64,000 bases of DNA from Myxococcus fulvus (GTDB lineage: Bacteria; Myxococcota; Myxococcia; Myxococcales; Myxococcaceae), in the NCBI RefSeq assembly GCF_900111765.1, contig NZ_FOIB01000010.1, forward strand, positions 310,001 to 374,000, given 5' to 3'. Both the position numbers and the translations under genes were made by a program. Position 1 is the first letter of the stretch. Each line of letters begins with the position of its first letter. The notes under the pieces were generated by a model. The model was not told the DNA's origin, searched no databases, and worked only from the letters and a program-made list of their open reading frames with translations. Of this stretch, positions 52,704 through 61,683 are shown in pieces.

Positions 52704-54518
52704 CTAGAACGGAATCCGCAGCCCCACGTCCGCGGCGGGGATGAACTTCCACTGGGTCCTATCATCCAGCCGGACGACCACCACCGGCAGGCGCCCGCCC
52801 ACCGTCACCGCCATCTGCGGCACCACGTACAGCGCGAACGACGCCACGGGCGCGGCCGAGGGGCCCATCGTCCAGCCCGAGTCTCCGTCCCCCGTCTGCA
52901 CGACGAACTGCAACCCCGCCTCGACGCCCAGCGCCAGCTCCGTGTAGCGGTAGCGCTTCTTGAGCGCGTAGCCCACCGTCAGGCCCGTGGTGAACTCACG
53001 GTTCTCCTCGTGCGGCCCCTGGCCCACCTCCAGCGCGAACGTCATCCCCTGGAGCGCCTTGGACAGCTCCGCGCGGAACGCCAGCAGCGCGCCCGAGGGG
53101 TCCACCACCGTGTGGCGCATCCCCGCCGTCAACGTCAGCTCCCGGTCCCCGGGCGTCGCGGGCACATACGGCGAAATCTCCAGCGGCGGAGACGCGCGGG
53201 CCGAATCAAGCGTGCGCCCCTCGGTGACCGGCTCGGGAGAGCGGGCCACGAGGGGCTCGGGGGTCTTCTGGTTCTCGGCCAGCGCGGTGGCGGCGACACG
53301 TTGCTCCACCGAGGCCCAGGGTCTCGGCTCCTGGGACCCGTCCGGCTCCGGAGGGGGTGCCTCCTCGGGTGGAGCCTGCGTCTCCTCCGGTGTCGGCTCC
53401 AGCCACTGCCACTCCTCCGGTGACGCGATGACCACCTTCCGGGAGATGGGCACCGGATTGCCCCCCTTGAGGCCGGCGATGGTGGGCGATGGCGGCGCCA
53501 GCTTCAGGTCGTCCCAGCGCACCTTGCTGACCTGCCCGGCCGCGGCGTTCACCGCGCCCACGTGCTGCCGTCCCGCGCGCCACGCTCGCAGCTCGTACTC
53601 GCCCGGAGGCACGGCGAGCCGAGGCACCGCGCCCGGCCCCAGCTCCGCGAGCACCTGGCCTCGCCCCGGCTTCAACAGCAGCGCGCGCTCGAAGTCCGAC
53701 GGCAGCTCCAGCGCCGTGCCCGGGCTCGGAAGCTGCGTGAGCACCAGCTCCCCCTTGCCCGTCAGCCGGTAGTCGTACGCCGGATGCTGCGCGCCCGTCA
53801 GCACGTCCGCGGTGGACGAGACGGTGTGCGCATACGCGTATTGATACGCCTCCGCCAACGTCACCAGCCCGTCCCCGGAGGAGTCCGCCGCGCCGCGCAG
53901 CCCCGACACCAGATGGTGCGTGAAGAGCGAGCCGCCCACCTCCCGCGACTCCAACGCCAGCTCATCCTCCGCGCTCGACGTCAGCAGCGCGTGCCCGGTG
54001 CTGTGCACCTCATCCGTCAGCCGCAGCTCGAACGAGGGACCCGGGCGGCCACCCTTGAAGCGCAGCAGGGCGCCGCTGCGGCAGCTGTCGACGATGGCCA
54101 GCCGCACATCCGCGCGCGTCGCGTCCAGCCAGCGCCGCAGCTCCGAATACAGCAGCCGCTCCGTGCCCAGCTCCAGCGCCACGCCGTCCGAGTGCCCGGA
54201 GAAATAGAACAACAGCACCACGCGCGTGTCCGCCTGTTTGCGCAGGGCCTCCACCTTGCGAGCCGCCTCGTCCAGCGCGTACCGCACCGGCGCCAGCCCC
54301 TGACCCTTCAGGATGATGAGGTCCGAGGGCGCCACGTCCCCCAGCTCCGACAGCACGCCCGCGAGCTTCGTGGCGTCGGCCTCCGCGTAGCGCAGGGGCG
54401 GGCGCTCACCGCTGCCCACGTTGTGGCCCACCAACACGGCGATGCGTCGGGTCCCCGCCTCGACGGGCAGGGACGCGCACAGCACCGCGGCGACGACGAG
54501 GCAGCGCAGAGAGGTCAT
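52704..54518 (-). CDS. Secreted caspase-like (C14) protein
   Basis: A 604-aa protein. A signal peptide covers about 22 residues. The caspase-type domain (about 25-260) has the catalytic pair in order: His in FYFSGHSDG (residue 109) and Cys in IVDSCRSGA (residue 146). The middle section (about 300-450) is Pro-rich, and the last ~150 residues (LTLTAGMRH, TGLTVGYAL, MAVTVGGRLPVVV) look like an outer-membrane-type beta domain. Bacterial caspase homologs are cysteine proteases, often specific for Arg or Lys. The signal peptide places it in the periplasm or on the surface. The ATG at 54518 overlaps the anti-sigma stop as TGATG; a GTG at 54521 is also possible. Confidence 0.85.
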   Translation of the reverse strand: MTSLRCLVVAAVLCASLPVEAGTRRIAVLVGHNVGSGERPPLRYAEADATKLAGVLSELGDVAPSDLIILKGQGLAPVRYALDEAARKVEALRKQADTRVVLLFYFSGHSDGVALELGTERLLYSELRRWLDATRADVRLAIVDSCRSGALLRFKGGRPGPSFELRLTDEVHSTGHALLTSSAEDELALESREVGGSLFTHHLVSGLRGAADSSGDGLVTLAEAYQYAYAHTVSSTADVLTGAQHPAYDYRLTGKGELVLTQLPSPGTALELPSDFERALLLKPGRGQVLAELGPGAVPRLAVPPGEYELRAWRAGRQHVGAVNAAAGQVSKVRWDDLKLAPPSPTIAGLKGGNPVPISRKVVIASPEEWQWLEPTPEETQAPPEEAPPPEPDGSQEPRPWASVEQRVAATALAENQKTPEPLVARSPEPVTEGRTLDSARASPPLEISPYVPATPGDRELTLTAGMRHTVVDPSGALLAFRAELSKALQGMTFALEVGQGPHEENREFTTGLTVGYALKKRYRYTELALGVEAGLQFVVQTGDGDSGWTMGPSAAPVASFALYVVPQMAVTVGGRLPVVVVRLDDRTQWKFIPAADVGLRIPF

Positions 54519-55267
54519 CACGGCTGGGTCTTCTCGAAGAGGAAGGTGGCTTGTGCTCCCGCGGCGACCGGCAACCGCCTGCGGTCCCGGATGACTTCCG
54601 CTCCTCCGGTGGAGAGCTCGCGCAGCGCTGGCGCCACCGACTCGAAAGACAAGGGCTGGCGGGAGAACAGCGCGAACAGTCGCTCGGGTCCCGGGGCGTT
54701 GTCGAGCACCACGCTCCCCGGAATCTCCACCGGCAGCCCGCGCGACGGCAGCTGCACGCTCTCATGTCCGCCGAAGGGGTAGTAGGTGTTCACCTGTCCG
54801 GCGCCATCCACCGACACCACCAGCACGTAGGGCAGGCCCAGCCCCTCCACGACGAAGCGCACCTGGTCCCCCGGGGCCAGGGCCTCGCCTTCCTCCACCT
54901 TCCACGTCCGCTCGCCCCGGTGCGCGAAGAGCTGGAGCATCGCGCCGCCCTTCACCGCGAGCTCGGGCTCCTGGGGCGCGGGCACCGCGACCAGCGCGAA
55001 CAGCAGCACCACCGCCGAGGCCAGCGCGAGCGCGGGGGCCCACCAGCGCCAGTCGCTCCAGGACACCCCGCGCGGGGAGGGGAGCTGGGCGCGGGGGATC
55101 ACGTGGGCGGTGAAGTGCCGGCGGTGGGAGGCGAGCTCCTCGGAGCGGGCGCGGCAGGCAAGACAGGTGTCCAGGTGGGCCTGGGTGGTGGCGCGCTCCG
55201 GGGGGGGGAGCGCGCCCATCGCGAGGGCCTCCAGCTTGAGGCTGGAGACGTGAGGGGGGGCGTTCAT
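54518..55267 (-). CDS. Anti-sigma factor with zinc-finger-like motif, TM and DUF4384 domain
   Basis: A 249-aa membrane protein. The N-terminal ~70 residues hold a zinc-binding anti-sigma pattern, AHLDTCLAC (H31, C35, C38). One transmembrane segment lies at about 76-95. The C-terminal ~140 residues fit DUF4384, a periplasmic domain often found next to caspase-like proteins (GGHESVQLPSRGLPVEI). It would bind and inhibit the ECF sigma factor encoded upstream, with the DUF4384 domain sensing envelope state. Its start overlaps the sigma stop as ATGA, and its stop overlaps the caspase-like start, so translation of all three genes is coupled. Confidence 0.85.
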   Translation of the reverse strand: MNAPPHVSSLKLEALAMGALPPPERATTQAHLDTCLACRARSEELASHRRHFTAHVIPRAQLPSPRGVSWSDWRWWAPALALASAVVLLFALVAVPAPQEPELAVKGGAMLQLFAHRGERTWKVEEGEALAPGDQVRFVVEGLGLPYVLVVSVDGAGQVNTYYPFGGHESVQLPSRGLPVEIPGSVVLDNAPGPERLFALFSRQPLSFESVAPALRELSTGGAEVIRDRRRLPVAAGAQATFLFEKTQP

Positions 55268-55749
55268 GAGGGGGGCCTCCCGGCGAGCGCGTGGGCGTGC
55301 CGGTGGAAGTCTGCGAGCCGGTTGACGACGGTGCGACGGGAGATTCCGAGGAGCTGGGCCACCTCTTCCTGCGTCATGCCGTCGGCGAGGTGGAGCCAGG
55401 CGACCTCGGCCACCTTGGGGGGCGCGGTGGTGATGAGGCGGCGGGCGAGGTCCCGGTCCTCCAGCAGGCGCTCGCTGTCGACGCCGGGCACGTCGGGCAG
55501 CTCCTCCACGGGCACCGCGCGGCGGCGCCTGTCTCGGGCCTGGTTGAGGCAGTAGTTGGTGGCCACGCGGTAGATCCACGCGAGGGCGTGTTGCGAATCC
55601 GGGGCGCGGTCCAGCTGGCGGTGCAGCCGGAGGAAGGTCTCCTGCGCCGCGTCGGCCGCGGCGGCGTCATCGCCCAGGATCTGGCGACAGCGGGCGTACA
55701 GGGAGGGCCCGTAGGTGCGGTACAGCGTGTGGAGACGGTCTTCGGACAT
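55264..55749 (-). CDS. ECF-type RNA polymerase sigma factor
   Basis: A 161-aa sigma factor of the ECF (group IV) class. Region 2 spans about residues 5-70 (YGPSLYARCRQILGD, DAAQETFLRLHRQL, ALAWIYRVATNYCLN). Region 4 follows at about 105-150, with an HTH in MTQEEVAQLLGISRRTVVNRL. It directs RNA polymerase to a set of promoters when released from the anti-sigma factor encoded next. The start at 55749 has no strong ribosome site. The 98-bp gap to the divergent AlkB-like gene has ACCAACACCGG and CCGGTGTGGT, an imperfect inverted repeat that could be an autoregulatory element. Confidence 0.93.
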   Translation of the reverse strand: MSEDRLHTLYRTYGPSLYARCRQILGDDAAAADAAQETFLRLHRQLDRAPDSQHALAWIYRVATNYCLNQARDRRRRAVPVEELPDVPGVDSERLLEDRDLARRLITTAPPKVAEVAWLHLADGMTQEEVAQLLGISRRTVVNRLADFHRHAHALAGRPPS

Positions 55750-55847
55750 GGTGGTTTCGCGTTCCGGCCCCCTTACCAACACCGGGGGTGGGCGGATTGC
55801 GCAAGGGCCCCTCCGGACGCGGCCGGTGTGGTACCACGGGGTCGCCC

Positions 55848-56726
55848 ATGGCCCTCCCCCCCCGTCGAGGCCCCTCGCTGGCGCACAAGGCCCGCCAGCG
55901 CACACCCGGCCACCACTACAACGCGAGCTTCCTGTCCGCCCCGGACAAGGAGGCCATCCTGACCTGGCTGGGAGGGCTGCACCCGTTGTGGGAGGAGCGC
56001 TTCTCGAAGCACTTCCCGCCTCCTCCGGGGCAGCAGCAGCGGCGGCTGCTCCGGCCGGTGTACTGGCTGGGCAACTGGCAGTTCGCGTGTCTGGACTACT
56101 ACCGGCCGCCCAAGGGCGTCTGGAACCGGTGCGTGAAGGCGGAGCCGTTCCCGGAGGTGCTCCAGCGGCAGGTGACGAAAATCGAAGAGCTCGCGCGGCG
56201 CATGTTCCGGGGGCCGGACATGCCCAAGGGCTGGCACCTCAACACGTGTCTGGTGAACTTCTACGGCAACCGGCTGGAGGAGGACCGCTGGGTGGACACG
56301 GCGCGGGTGGGGGAGCACAAGGACTTCGAGCCCGGCCCGGTGGCGTCGCTGTCCTTCGGCGAGCGGGCGCTCATCCAGTTCGTGACGTCCTCGCGGCCCG
56401 GTGAGCGGGACGCGGTGGTGCTGGAGCAGTGGCTGGACGACGGCTCTCTGGAGCTGTTCGGCGGGACGCGGTGGAAGGAGGAGACGTTCCACCGGGTGCA
56501 GCGGGTGGACACGCGCGCGGGGCACGACCTGGCGCCGAAGCTGCCGGACTTCCGCACGCGCCGCATCAACCTGACGTTCCGCTACGTGCCGGACGAGCAC
56601 GTGACGCCGTTCTTCAAGCTGTCACCCGAGGCGCGCGAGGACGTGCGCGGGTACATGCGCACGCTGGCCGAGGGCAGCGCGTTCTTCCGCGCGGAGCTGG
56701 CGCGCGAGCAGGCCGCCACGCCCTGA
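55848..56726 (+). CDS. AlkB-like 2-oxoglutarate/Fe(II) dioxygenase
   Basis: A 292-aa protein of AlkB type. The metal triad reads HKDFE (His and Asp) and a later FHRVQR His, and the 2-oxoglutarate Arg comes in RRINLTFRY. NTCLVNFYGN is the expected strand before the HxD. AlkB enzymes oxidatively remove methyl groups from DNA or RNA bases, but some homologs act on tRNA or proteins. The substrate is not predictable. The start at 55848 is the first one after the long Arg-rich open stretch and begins MALPPRRG. It is divergent from the ECF sigma gene. Confidence 0.85.
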   Translation: MALPPRRGPSLAHKARQRTPGHHYNASFLSAPDKEAILTWLGGLHPLWEERFSKHFPPPPGQQQRRLLRPVYWLGNWQFACLDYYRPPKGVWNRCVKAEPFPEVLQRQVTKIEELARRMFRGPDMPKGWHLNTCLVNFYGNRLEEDRWVDTARVGEHKDFEPGPVASLSFGERALIQFVTSSRPGERDAVVLEQWLDDGSLELFGGTRWKEETFHRVQRVDTRAGHDLAPKLPDFRTRRINLTFRYVPDEHVTPFFKLSPEAREDVRGYMRTLAEGSAFFRAELAREQAATP

Positions 56727-56781
56727 AGGCCGTGCCCCGTCGAAGCCGCGGGTGCGCGGAGGGCGCGCCGCCTCCGCGCGG

Positions 56782-56943
56782 CAGGACGAGCGCCACGCGG
56801 GAGCGCCCGGGGGCTCCGAGGGCCACCCGCGCCGGAGGGCGAGCGCCACGCGGGAGCGCCTGGGGGCTCCGAGGGCCACCCGCGCCGGAGGACGAGCGCC
56901 ACGCGGGAGCGCCTGGGGGCTCCGAGGGCCACCCGTGCCGGAG
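56782..56943. repeat. Three-unit 53-bp tandem repeat
   Basis: Units carry the core CGCCACGCGGGAGCGCC at 56791, 56844 and 56897, so the spacing is exactly 53 bp. Units differ only at a few bases. Each contains GGAGC...GCTCC, a small hairpin. They lie between the AlkB-like stop (56726) and the helicase stop (56979), which are convergent, and may act in termination. The 53-bp period is not a multiple of three, so a coding role is unlikely. Confidence 0.8.
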
Positions 56944-56978
56944 CGGCGAAGGGGGGCACGCTCGAGCGGTGGTGCTGC

Positions 56979-58229
56979 TCAGCGCGGCCTGCGCTTGCCG
57001 TGGGTCCGGGCGTGCCGACCCTGCGCCTTGCCGGGGGCCGCGCCCGAGTCCTTCTGCGCGGGACCGGGGTCCTTCTGGGACGCGAGGAAGCGCGTCCACG
57101 CCTCCTGGAACACGGGGTCCTCGCGCGGCACGGGGACGCGGGGAATCTGTCCGCGCATGATGCGCTCGATCTCCGCCACCACATGCTTGTCCCGCGATGT
57201 GGCGAAGGTGGACGCGACGCCGCTGGCCTGCGCGCGCGCCGTGCGGCCGATGCGGTGCACGTAGTCCTCGGGCGAGTGTGGCAGGTCGTAGTTGATGACC
57301 TGTCCCACGTCCTCCACGTCCAGGCCGCGCGCGGCGATGTCCGTCGCCACCAGACACCGGTACGTCCCCTCGCGAAAGCCCTCGAGCGCCTGACGCCGCT
57401 GGTTCTGCGTCCGGTCCGCGTGCAGCACCGCGCTCTTGTGTCCCTCGCGCTGGAGCAGCCGCAGCACCTTGTCCGCGCGCTCCTTCGACTTGGCGAAGAC
57501 GAGCGCCGTCGAGTCACTCTCCGCGAGCAACGTGAGCAGCAGCGCCGACTTCTCCTCCGGCTTCACGATGTAGAGCCGCTGCTCGGCTCGCTCGGCGGGG
57601 GTCCCGCTGCGCGTCACCTCCACGCGCACCGGCTTGTACAGTCGCTCCCGCGCGAACCGCCCCACGTCCGGCCCGAGCGTCGCGGAGAACAGCAGCGTCT
57701 GCCGCTTGCGAGGCAGCTCGGCGAGGATGCGCTCCAACTGGGGCAAGAAGCCCATGTCGAGCATCCGGTCCGCCTCGTCGAGCACCAGCCCCTCCATCCG
57801 GTACAGGCTCACCGAGCCCGACTCCAGCAGGTCCACCAGCCGGCCCGGCGTGGCGAGCACGAACGTGGGATGGGCCTTCAAGGCCTCCACCTGCGCGGAC
57901 ATGTCCTCGCCGCCGATGACCACGGTGTGCGTCAGGCCGCGCGCCTCGGCGAAGACGCCCAGGGGCTCGGCGATCTGCCGCACCAGCTCCCGCGTGGGCG
58001 CGAGCACCAGGCCCAGCGAGCCCTTCCTGCCCGCGAAGCGCTCGACGAGGGGGAGCACATAGGCGGCCGTCTTGCCGGTGCCCGTGGCCGCGCAGCCGAT
58101 GACGTCCTTGCCCGCGAGCGCGGGCGGGATGGCCTGGACCTGGATGGGGGTGGGCTGGGTGAAGCGCACCCGGCGCAGCGCGCCGAGCGTTTCCGGCGAC
58201 AACCCGAGCCGTTCGAAGGAATCACTCAC
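56979..58229 (-). CDS. DEAD-box RNA helicase (RhlE-like)
   Basis: A 416-aa helicase with the full DEAD-box set: Q motif (FTQPTPIQ), Walker A ATGTGKT, APTRELV, TPGRL, DEAD, SAT, then HADRTQNQR, ATDIAARGLDV and HRIGRTAR. It should unwind structured RNA with ATP in the cytosol. The C-terminal ~55 residues are basic (ARTHGKRRPR), which helps bind RNA. Length and motifs match RhlE/CshA-type helicases. It is 59 bp downstream of the VWA gene on the same strand, so it may be part of that operon or only a neighbour. Confidence 0.92.
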   Translation of the reverse strand: MSDSFERLGLSPETLGALRRVRFTQPTPIQVQAIPPALAGKDVIGCAATGTGKTAAYVLPLVERFAGRKGSLGLVLAPTRELVRQIAEPLGVFAEARGLTHTVVIGGEDMSAQVEALKAHPTFVLATPGRLVDLLESGSVSLYRMEGLVLDEADRMLDMGFLPQLERILAELPRKRQTLLFSATLGPDVGRFARERLYKPVRVEVTRSGTPAERAEQRLYIVKPEEKSALLLTLLAESDSTALVFAKSKERADKVLRLLQREGHKSAVLHADRTQNQRRQALEGFREGTYRCLVATDIAARGLDVEDVGQVINYDLPHSPEDYVHRIGRTARAQASGVASTFATSRDKHVVAEIERIMRGQIPRVPVPREDPVFQEAWTRFLASQKDPGPAQKDSGAAPGKAQGRHARTHGKRRPR

Positions 58230-58288
58230 GACCTGGGGGGTATCACGGCGTCGGGCCCCGTGGGAAAGGGCCTGACGCCGGCACTGTC

Positions 58289-59194
58289 CTATGGCGTGTC
58301 GCGCGGCTTCCGGGCCCAGGGCTCCACGGCCTTGAGGATGCTCTTCACCCGCTCGGCGGGCTTGCCGGCGTCCCTCAGTCGCTTGCCCAGCGCGTCCAGG
58401 TGGGGCACGGCGCGCTCGGTGAGGGCGACCAGCGCGGCGGCCACGTCACAGGTGTCCGCGGCGTCGTCCATGCAGATGACCCGGTCATCCAGGACGATGC
58501 GCCAGATCTCCTCGCAATAGCCCCGGCGGCGCTGGTCCGGGATGAGGAAGAACGGATGGAACGTCCGCTCCAGCCGCTTCACCGTCTGGTAGATGGGCTG
58601 GTTGTCCTTCATCGAGTCGCCGATGAGCTTCGTCACGTGGCGCGCCGCCACCTCCTCGAAGGGTGGCTCGTCGCCCGTCATGAAGAAGTAGCCCTTCTTG
58701 CCGCGCTTCTCGAAGCAGTCCATCGCCGTGTGCTCGGCGGCGAAGTACATGCCCAGCTCGTAGGACTCGGAGGGATTCGGACCGCCGCCGCGCTCCAGGA
58801 ACATCCACGTGAGCCACTGGTCCATCTGCTGCTCGGAGGACTCGAACTGGCCGACCTGGAGCGGGGCCCTGTCGTAGTCCGCGTCACCCACGGCCATGAA
58901 GAGCACCTGCGGGTCCGTGATGCCCGCGTCCATGAGGTCCTTCATGAACGAGGGGAACGTCTTGCGCGCCAGGATTTCGGGGATGTTGCCCATGGAGCCC
59001 GTCACGTCGAGCGACATGACGACGGCGAGCGAGTTCGGGTGGGCCGCGCTGTCCCGGCTCTCGCGGAGCTTCACCCCGAATGGGTCCATCCTGGGATGAC
59101 AGGCGCGCTGCTTGAACACCTCTTGCGGCGGCAGCTCGCTGCGAGCCTCCGTCATCGCCCTGTGCGCTTCGTGACTGTAGGACCCGTACCCCAT
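58289..59194 (-). CDS. VWA-domain protein, copy 1
   Basis: A 301-aa protein. The VWA-type domain (about 55-200) has a MIDAS in SLDVTGSMG, where DxTxS replaces the usual DxSxS; the second metal loop is AVGDADYDRAP. The N-terminal motif MGYGSYSHEAH is shared with the second VWA protein at 60653-61645, and both have CHPxMDPxGV and YFFMTGDE. No signal peptide or TM is present, so it is cytosolic. VWA domains bind partner proteins through a metal ion. It is the last gene of the cluster before the helicase. The start is set by MGYGSY, present in both copies. Confidence 0.82.
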   Translation of the reverse strand: MGYGSYSHEAHRAMTEARSELPPQEVFKQRACHPRMDPFGVKLRESRDSAAHPNSLAVVMSLDVTGSMGNIPEILARKTFPSFMKDLMDAGITDPQVLFMAVGDADYDRAPLQVGQFESSEQQMDQWLTWMFLERGGGPNPSESYELGMYFAAEHTAMDCFEKRGKKGYFFMTGDEPPFEEVAARHVTKLIGDSMKDNQPIYQTVKRLERTFHPFFLIPDQRRRGYCEEIWRIVLDDRVICMDDAADTCDVAAALVALTERAVPHLDALGKRLRDAGKPAERVKSILKAVEPWARKPRDTP

Positions 59195-59267
59195 GTTGGC
59201 TTGACCCCCTCGTGCGTGACACCGCGTCCCGCGGCACGGCGACGCTAGCGCGGAGGCGAGGGTGACG

Positions 59268-60656
59268 TCAGCCTCGGGGCTGCTTGTCCCCGGCCGTCGG
59301 CCCCCGGGACGCCACGGTGACGCGCGCACCCAGGGCGGCTTCCACCCAGCCGAGGAAGCGCTCGACGCGGACCTCCGGGTCCTCACCCAACTCCAGGGTC
59401 CTCGGCTCGGGCATGCAACGCGACAGGGCCTGAGTCAGGCGCGCCTGCCAGTCGAGGTCCCGCTCGGAGCGGCTGGGACGCAGCGCGGTGATGCGCTCGG
59501 CGCCCGGTGCCTCACGAACCAGGGGCTCGTCGGAGCCGTGCCGCCCGAGCGCGGCCCGATACGCGTCACACACCGGCCAGCGCGACGTCAGCCGGTCCAG
59601 GTGCGTCACCGCGAGCGCATCCACGCCGCCGCACACGTCGAGCGCATAGCGGCCGAGCACCGCGTCGAAGGCACCCACGCGAAAGCCGCCCTGCCAGCCG
59701 TCGGCGACGTTGTGGGGCTCGGGGAGCGAGGGCGCAAGGCTCGCGTCCTCGGTGGGGAGCGGGCCCTCGCCGTGGCGCGTGGCGTAGGCGCGCAGCACGC
59801 CCAACCGGTGCACCTCGCCCTCGAAGCCATGCTCGCGCAGCAGCGCCAACGCGGGCTCGAAGGTGCACGTGCTCCATGTGGTGTGGGGATGGAATCCGCG
59901 CCACTCGTCCAGCAACACGCCCTGCGCGCCCTCGAAGAGCGTGGTGCCCGCGCGAAGCCGGCGCCCGAGCCATTCGTCGACGACCACGCGCTCGAGAGGC
60001 TCGATGGTTCCCACGGCCTCCGCCCAACGCGCACTCACGCCGGAGTCCTCCAACATCGCCCGCTCCGGCGCGGCGTCGACGAGGCCCTCGGTGACGCGCA
60101 GCACCTCCGCCAGCTCCGTCCGCAAGCGCTCCTGTGCCGCGCGGGCCTTGCGCACGAGTCCCCCCGCGTCCCGCAGGTCTCCCGCGAGCACGGTGTCCTG
60201 GGGATGCGCGAGCGCATCGCGCACCGTCTCGCCCACGCCCACGCCGCAGGTGCCGTGTCGCGCGGCGCCGCGAGCCAGCTCCCGCAGTCTCCCCGCCGCT
60301 TGATGGAACGGCGTGATGACGCGCGCCCGCTCGCTCACCGTCACGCGCGACAGGGCATCCGGGACACCGCGCTCGGCGAGGTAGCGCGCCTCCACGCGCA
60401 GGGCCAGCGGATGGAAGACGGTGGAGTGCGCCAGGTGCGTCCACACGTCGGGGACGAAGGTGCCCGCGCCGAACTGGGAGAAGGTGTGGTGTCGCCCGTC
60501 CTCGGTGACGACGTTGTGCCCCGCCTGCGCGCCGCCGTTGAAGCGCACGACGAGCCGCGCGTCGTGACGACGTGTCAGCCAGTCCGTGAGGGTGCCCTTG
60601 CCCGCGTCGCCGAAGCCCAGGTCGACGACGATGTGGGCCGCGCGCGAGGCGCTCAT
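59268..60656 (-). CDS. Adenylosuccinate synthetase (PurA)-like paralog
   Basis: A 462-aa protein with the PurA domain in order: GDAGKG at residues 16-21 (PurA has GDEGKG), GAQAGHN with His47 (PurA GNAGHT), GTCGVGVGE (PurA GTTxRGIGP), EGAQGVLLDEWRG (PurA EGAQGTLLD) and TRHGEGPLPTED (PurA TRVGAGPFPTE). It therefore keeps the catalytic Asp and His of PurA but is highly diverged. PurA joins IMP and aspartate with GTP in AMP synthesis. The context, between two VWA genes, is not that of housekeeping purA, so a specialised nucleotide is likely. Its start overlaps the stop of the VWA gene upstream (ATGA). Confidence 0.75.
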   Translation of the reverse strand: MSASRAAHIVVDLGFGDAGKGTLTDWLTRRHDARLVVRFNGGAQAGHNVVTEDGRHHTFSQFGAGTFVPDVWTHLAHSTVFHPLALRVEARYLAERGVPDALSRVTVSERARVITPFHQAAGRLRELARGAARHGTCGVGVGETVRDALAHPQDTVLAGDLRDAGGLVRKARAAQERLRTELAEVLRVTEGLVDAAPERAMLEDSGVSARWAEAVGTIEPLERVVVDEWLGRRLRAGTTLFEGAQGVLLDEWRGFHPHTTWSTCTFEPALALLREHGFEGEVHRLGVLRAYATRHGEGPLPTEDASLAPSLPEPHNVADGWQGGFRVGAFDAVLGRYALDVCGGVDALAVTHLDRLTSRWPVCDAYRAALGRHGSDEPLVREAPGAERITALRPSRSERDLDWQARLTQALSRCMPEPRTLELGEDPEVRVERFLGWVEAALGARVTVASRGPTAGDKQPRG

Positions 60657-61645
60657 CGACCGTCGCGAGGGACGATGCGCTGGTGGCCGGAGCTGGCGTC
60701 GTCGAAAGGCAACGGCTCGTCCTCCAGCCGGGGCCTCGGCGTGCCGTCGCGTCCCAGCGTGGCGGCGAAGGGCGTGAGCGCGCGGATGACGGCGCCGCGT
60801 CGGGACCTGTCCCGGCCCCCGCGCTCCAGGTGGCGGGCCAGCGCGTCGATGTCCGCGATGGCGCCCTCGCACAGGCCGACGAGACTGGAGGTCACGTCCA
60901 CGCAGTCTCCGGGTTCCTCCAGGCAGATGACGCGGTCCCCGAGCAGCTCGCGCCAGTACCGCTCGCAGTTCCGGCGCCGGGCCAGGTCGGGGATGAGGAA
61001 GAACGGCTCGAAGGCGCGCTGGAGTTCGTCCACCACCTGCTGCACGGGCAGGTCCTTCTCCAGCCCGTCTCCCATGAGCGAGGCCACCTGCGTGTGCGAG
61101 ACGAACGGGTAGGGACGCTCGTCACCCGTCATGAAGAAGTAGCCCCGGCGGTTGCGCTTGCGGAAGCAGTCCAGGTCCGTGTGGCGCGCGGCGAAGTACA
61201 TGGCCAGCTCATACGACTCGTGGCCCGGCGTGCCTCCGCCGCCCTCCAGGAAGGACGACGTCAGCCACTGGTCCATCTGCCGCTCGTTGGACTCGAACTG
61301 GCCCACCTGCAGCGGCGCGCGGTCGCTGTTCGCGTCGCCCACCGCCATGAAGAGCACCTGCGAGTCCGTCACGCCCACGTCCAGGAGCGCCCGCATGAAG
61401 CTGGGCAGCCCGCGCCGCGCCAGCAGCTCCGGGATGTCGCCCATGGAGCCGGTGACATCGAGCGCGAAGACGATGCCCAGCGAGGACGGATGCTCCTCGC
61501 TGTCCCGACTCTCGCGCCAGTTCACCCCGCGCGGGTCCATCAACGGATGGCAGCGCTCCTGCCGGAAGAGGACCTGTCGGGACAGGGTCCCCCGGGCCTG
61601 GATGAGCGCCTCGTGCGCCTGGCTGCTGTAGCTCCCGTAACCCAT
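60653..61645 (-). CDS. VWA-domain protein, copy 2
   Basis: A 330-aa protein that aligns along its length with copy 1 (58289-59194): MGYGSYSSQAH start, ALDVTGSMG MIDAS, AVGDANSDRAPLQVGQFES, and YFFMTGDE. The C-terminal ~45 residues (RPRLEDEPLPFDDASSG) have no counterpart in copy 1. It is cytosolic by lack of signal. The last 4 bp overlap the start of the PurA-like gene (ATGA), which couples their translation. It starts 38 bp after the stop of the pseudokinase gene. The pair probably forms a hetero-oligomer, but this is inference. Confidence 0.82.
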   Translation of the reverse strand: MGYGSYSSQAHEALIQARGTLSRQVLFRQERCHPLMDPRGVNWRESRDSEEHPSSLGIVFALDVTGSMGDIPELLARRGLPSFMRALLDVGVTDSQVLFMAVGDANSDRAPLQVGQFESNERQMDQWLTSSFLEGGGGTPGHESYELAMYFAARHTDLDCFRKRNRRGYFFMTGDERPYPFVSHTQVASLMGDGLEKDLPVQQVVDELQRAFEPFFLIPDLARRRNCERYWRELLGDRVICLEEPGDCVDVTSSLVGLCEGAIADIDALARHLERGGRDRSRRGAVIRALTPFAATLGRDGTPRPRLEDEPLPFDDASSGHQRIVPRDGR

Positions 61646-61683
61646 CGCTCGACTCTCCTTCCACGCGAGGCGTTCCGCCGCGC

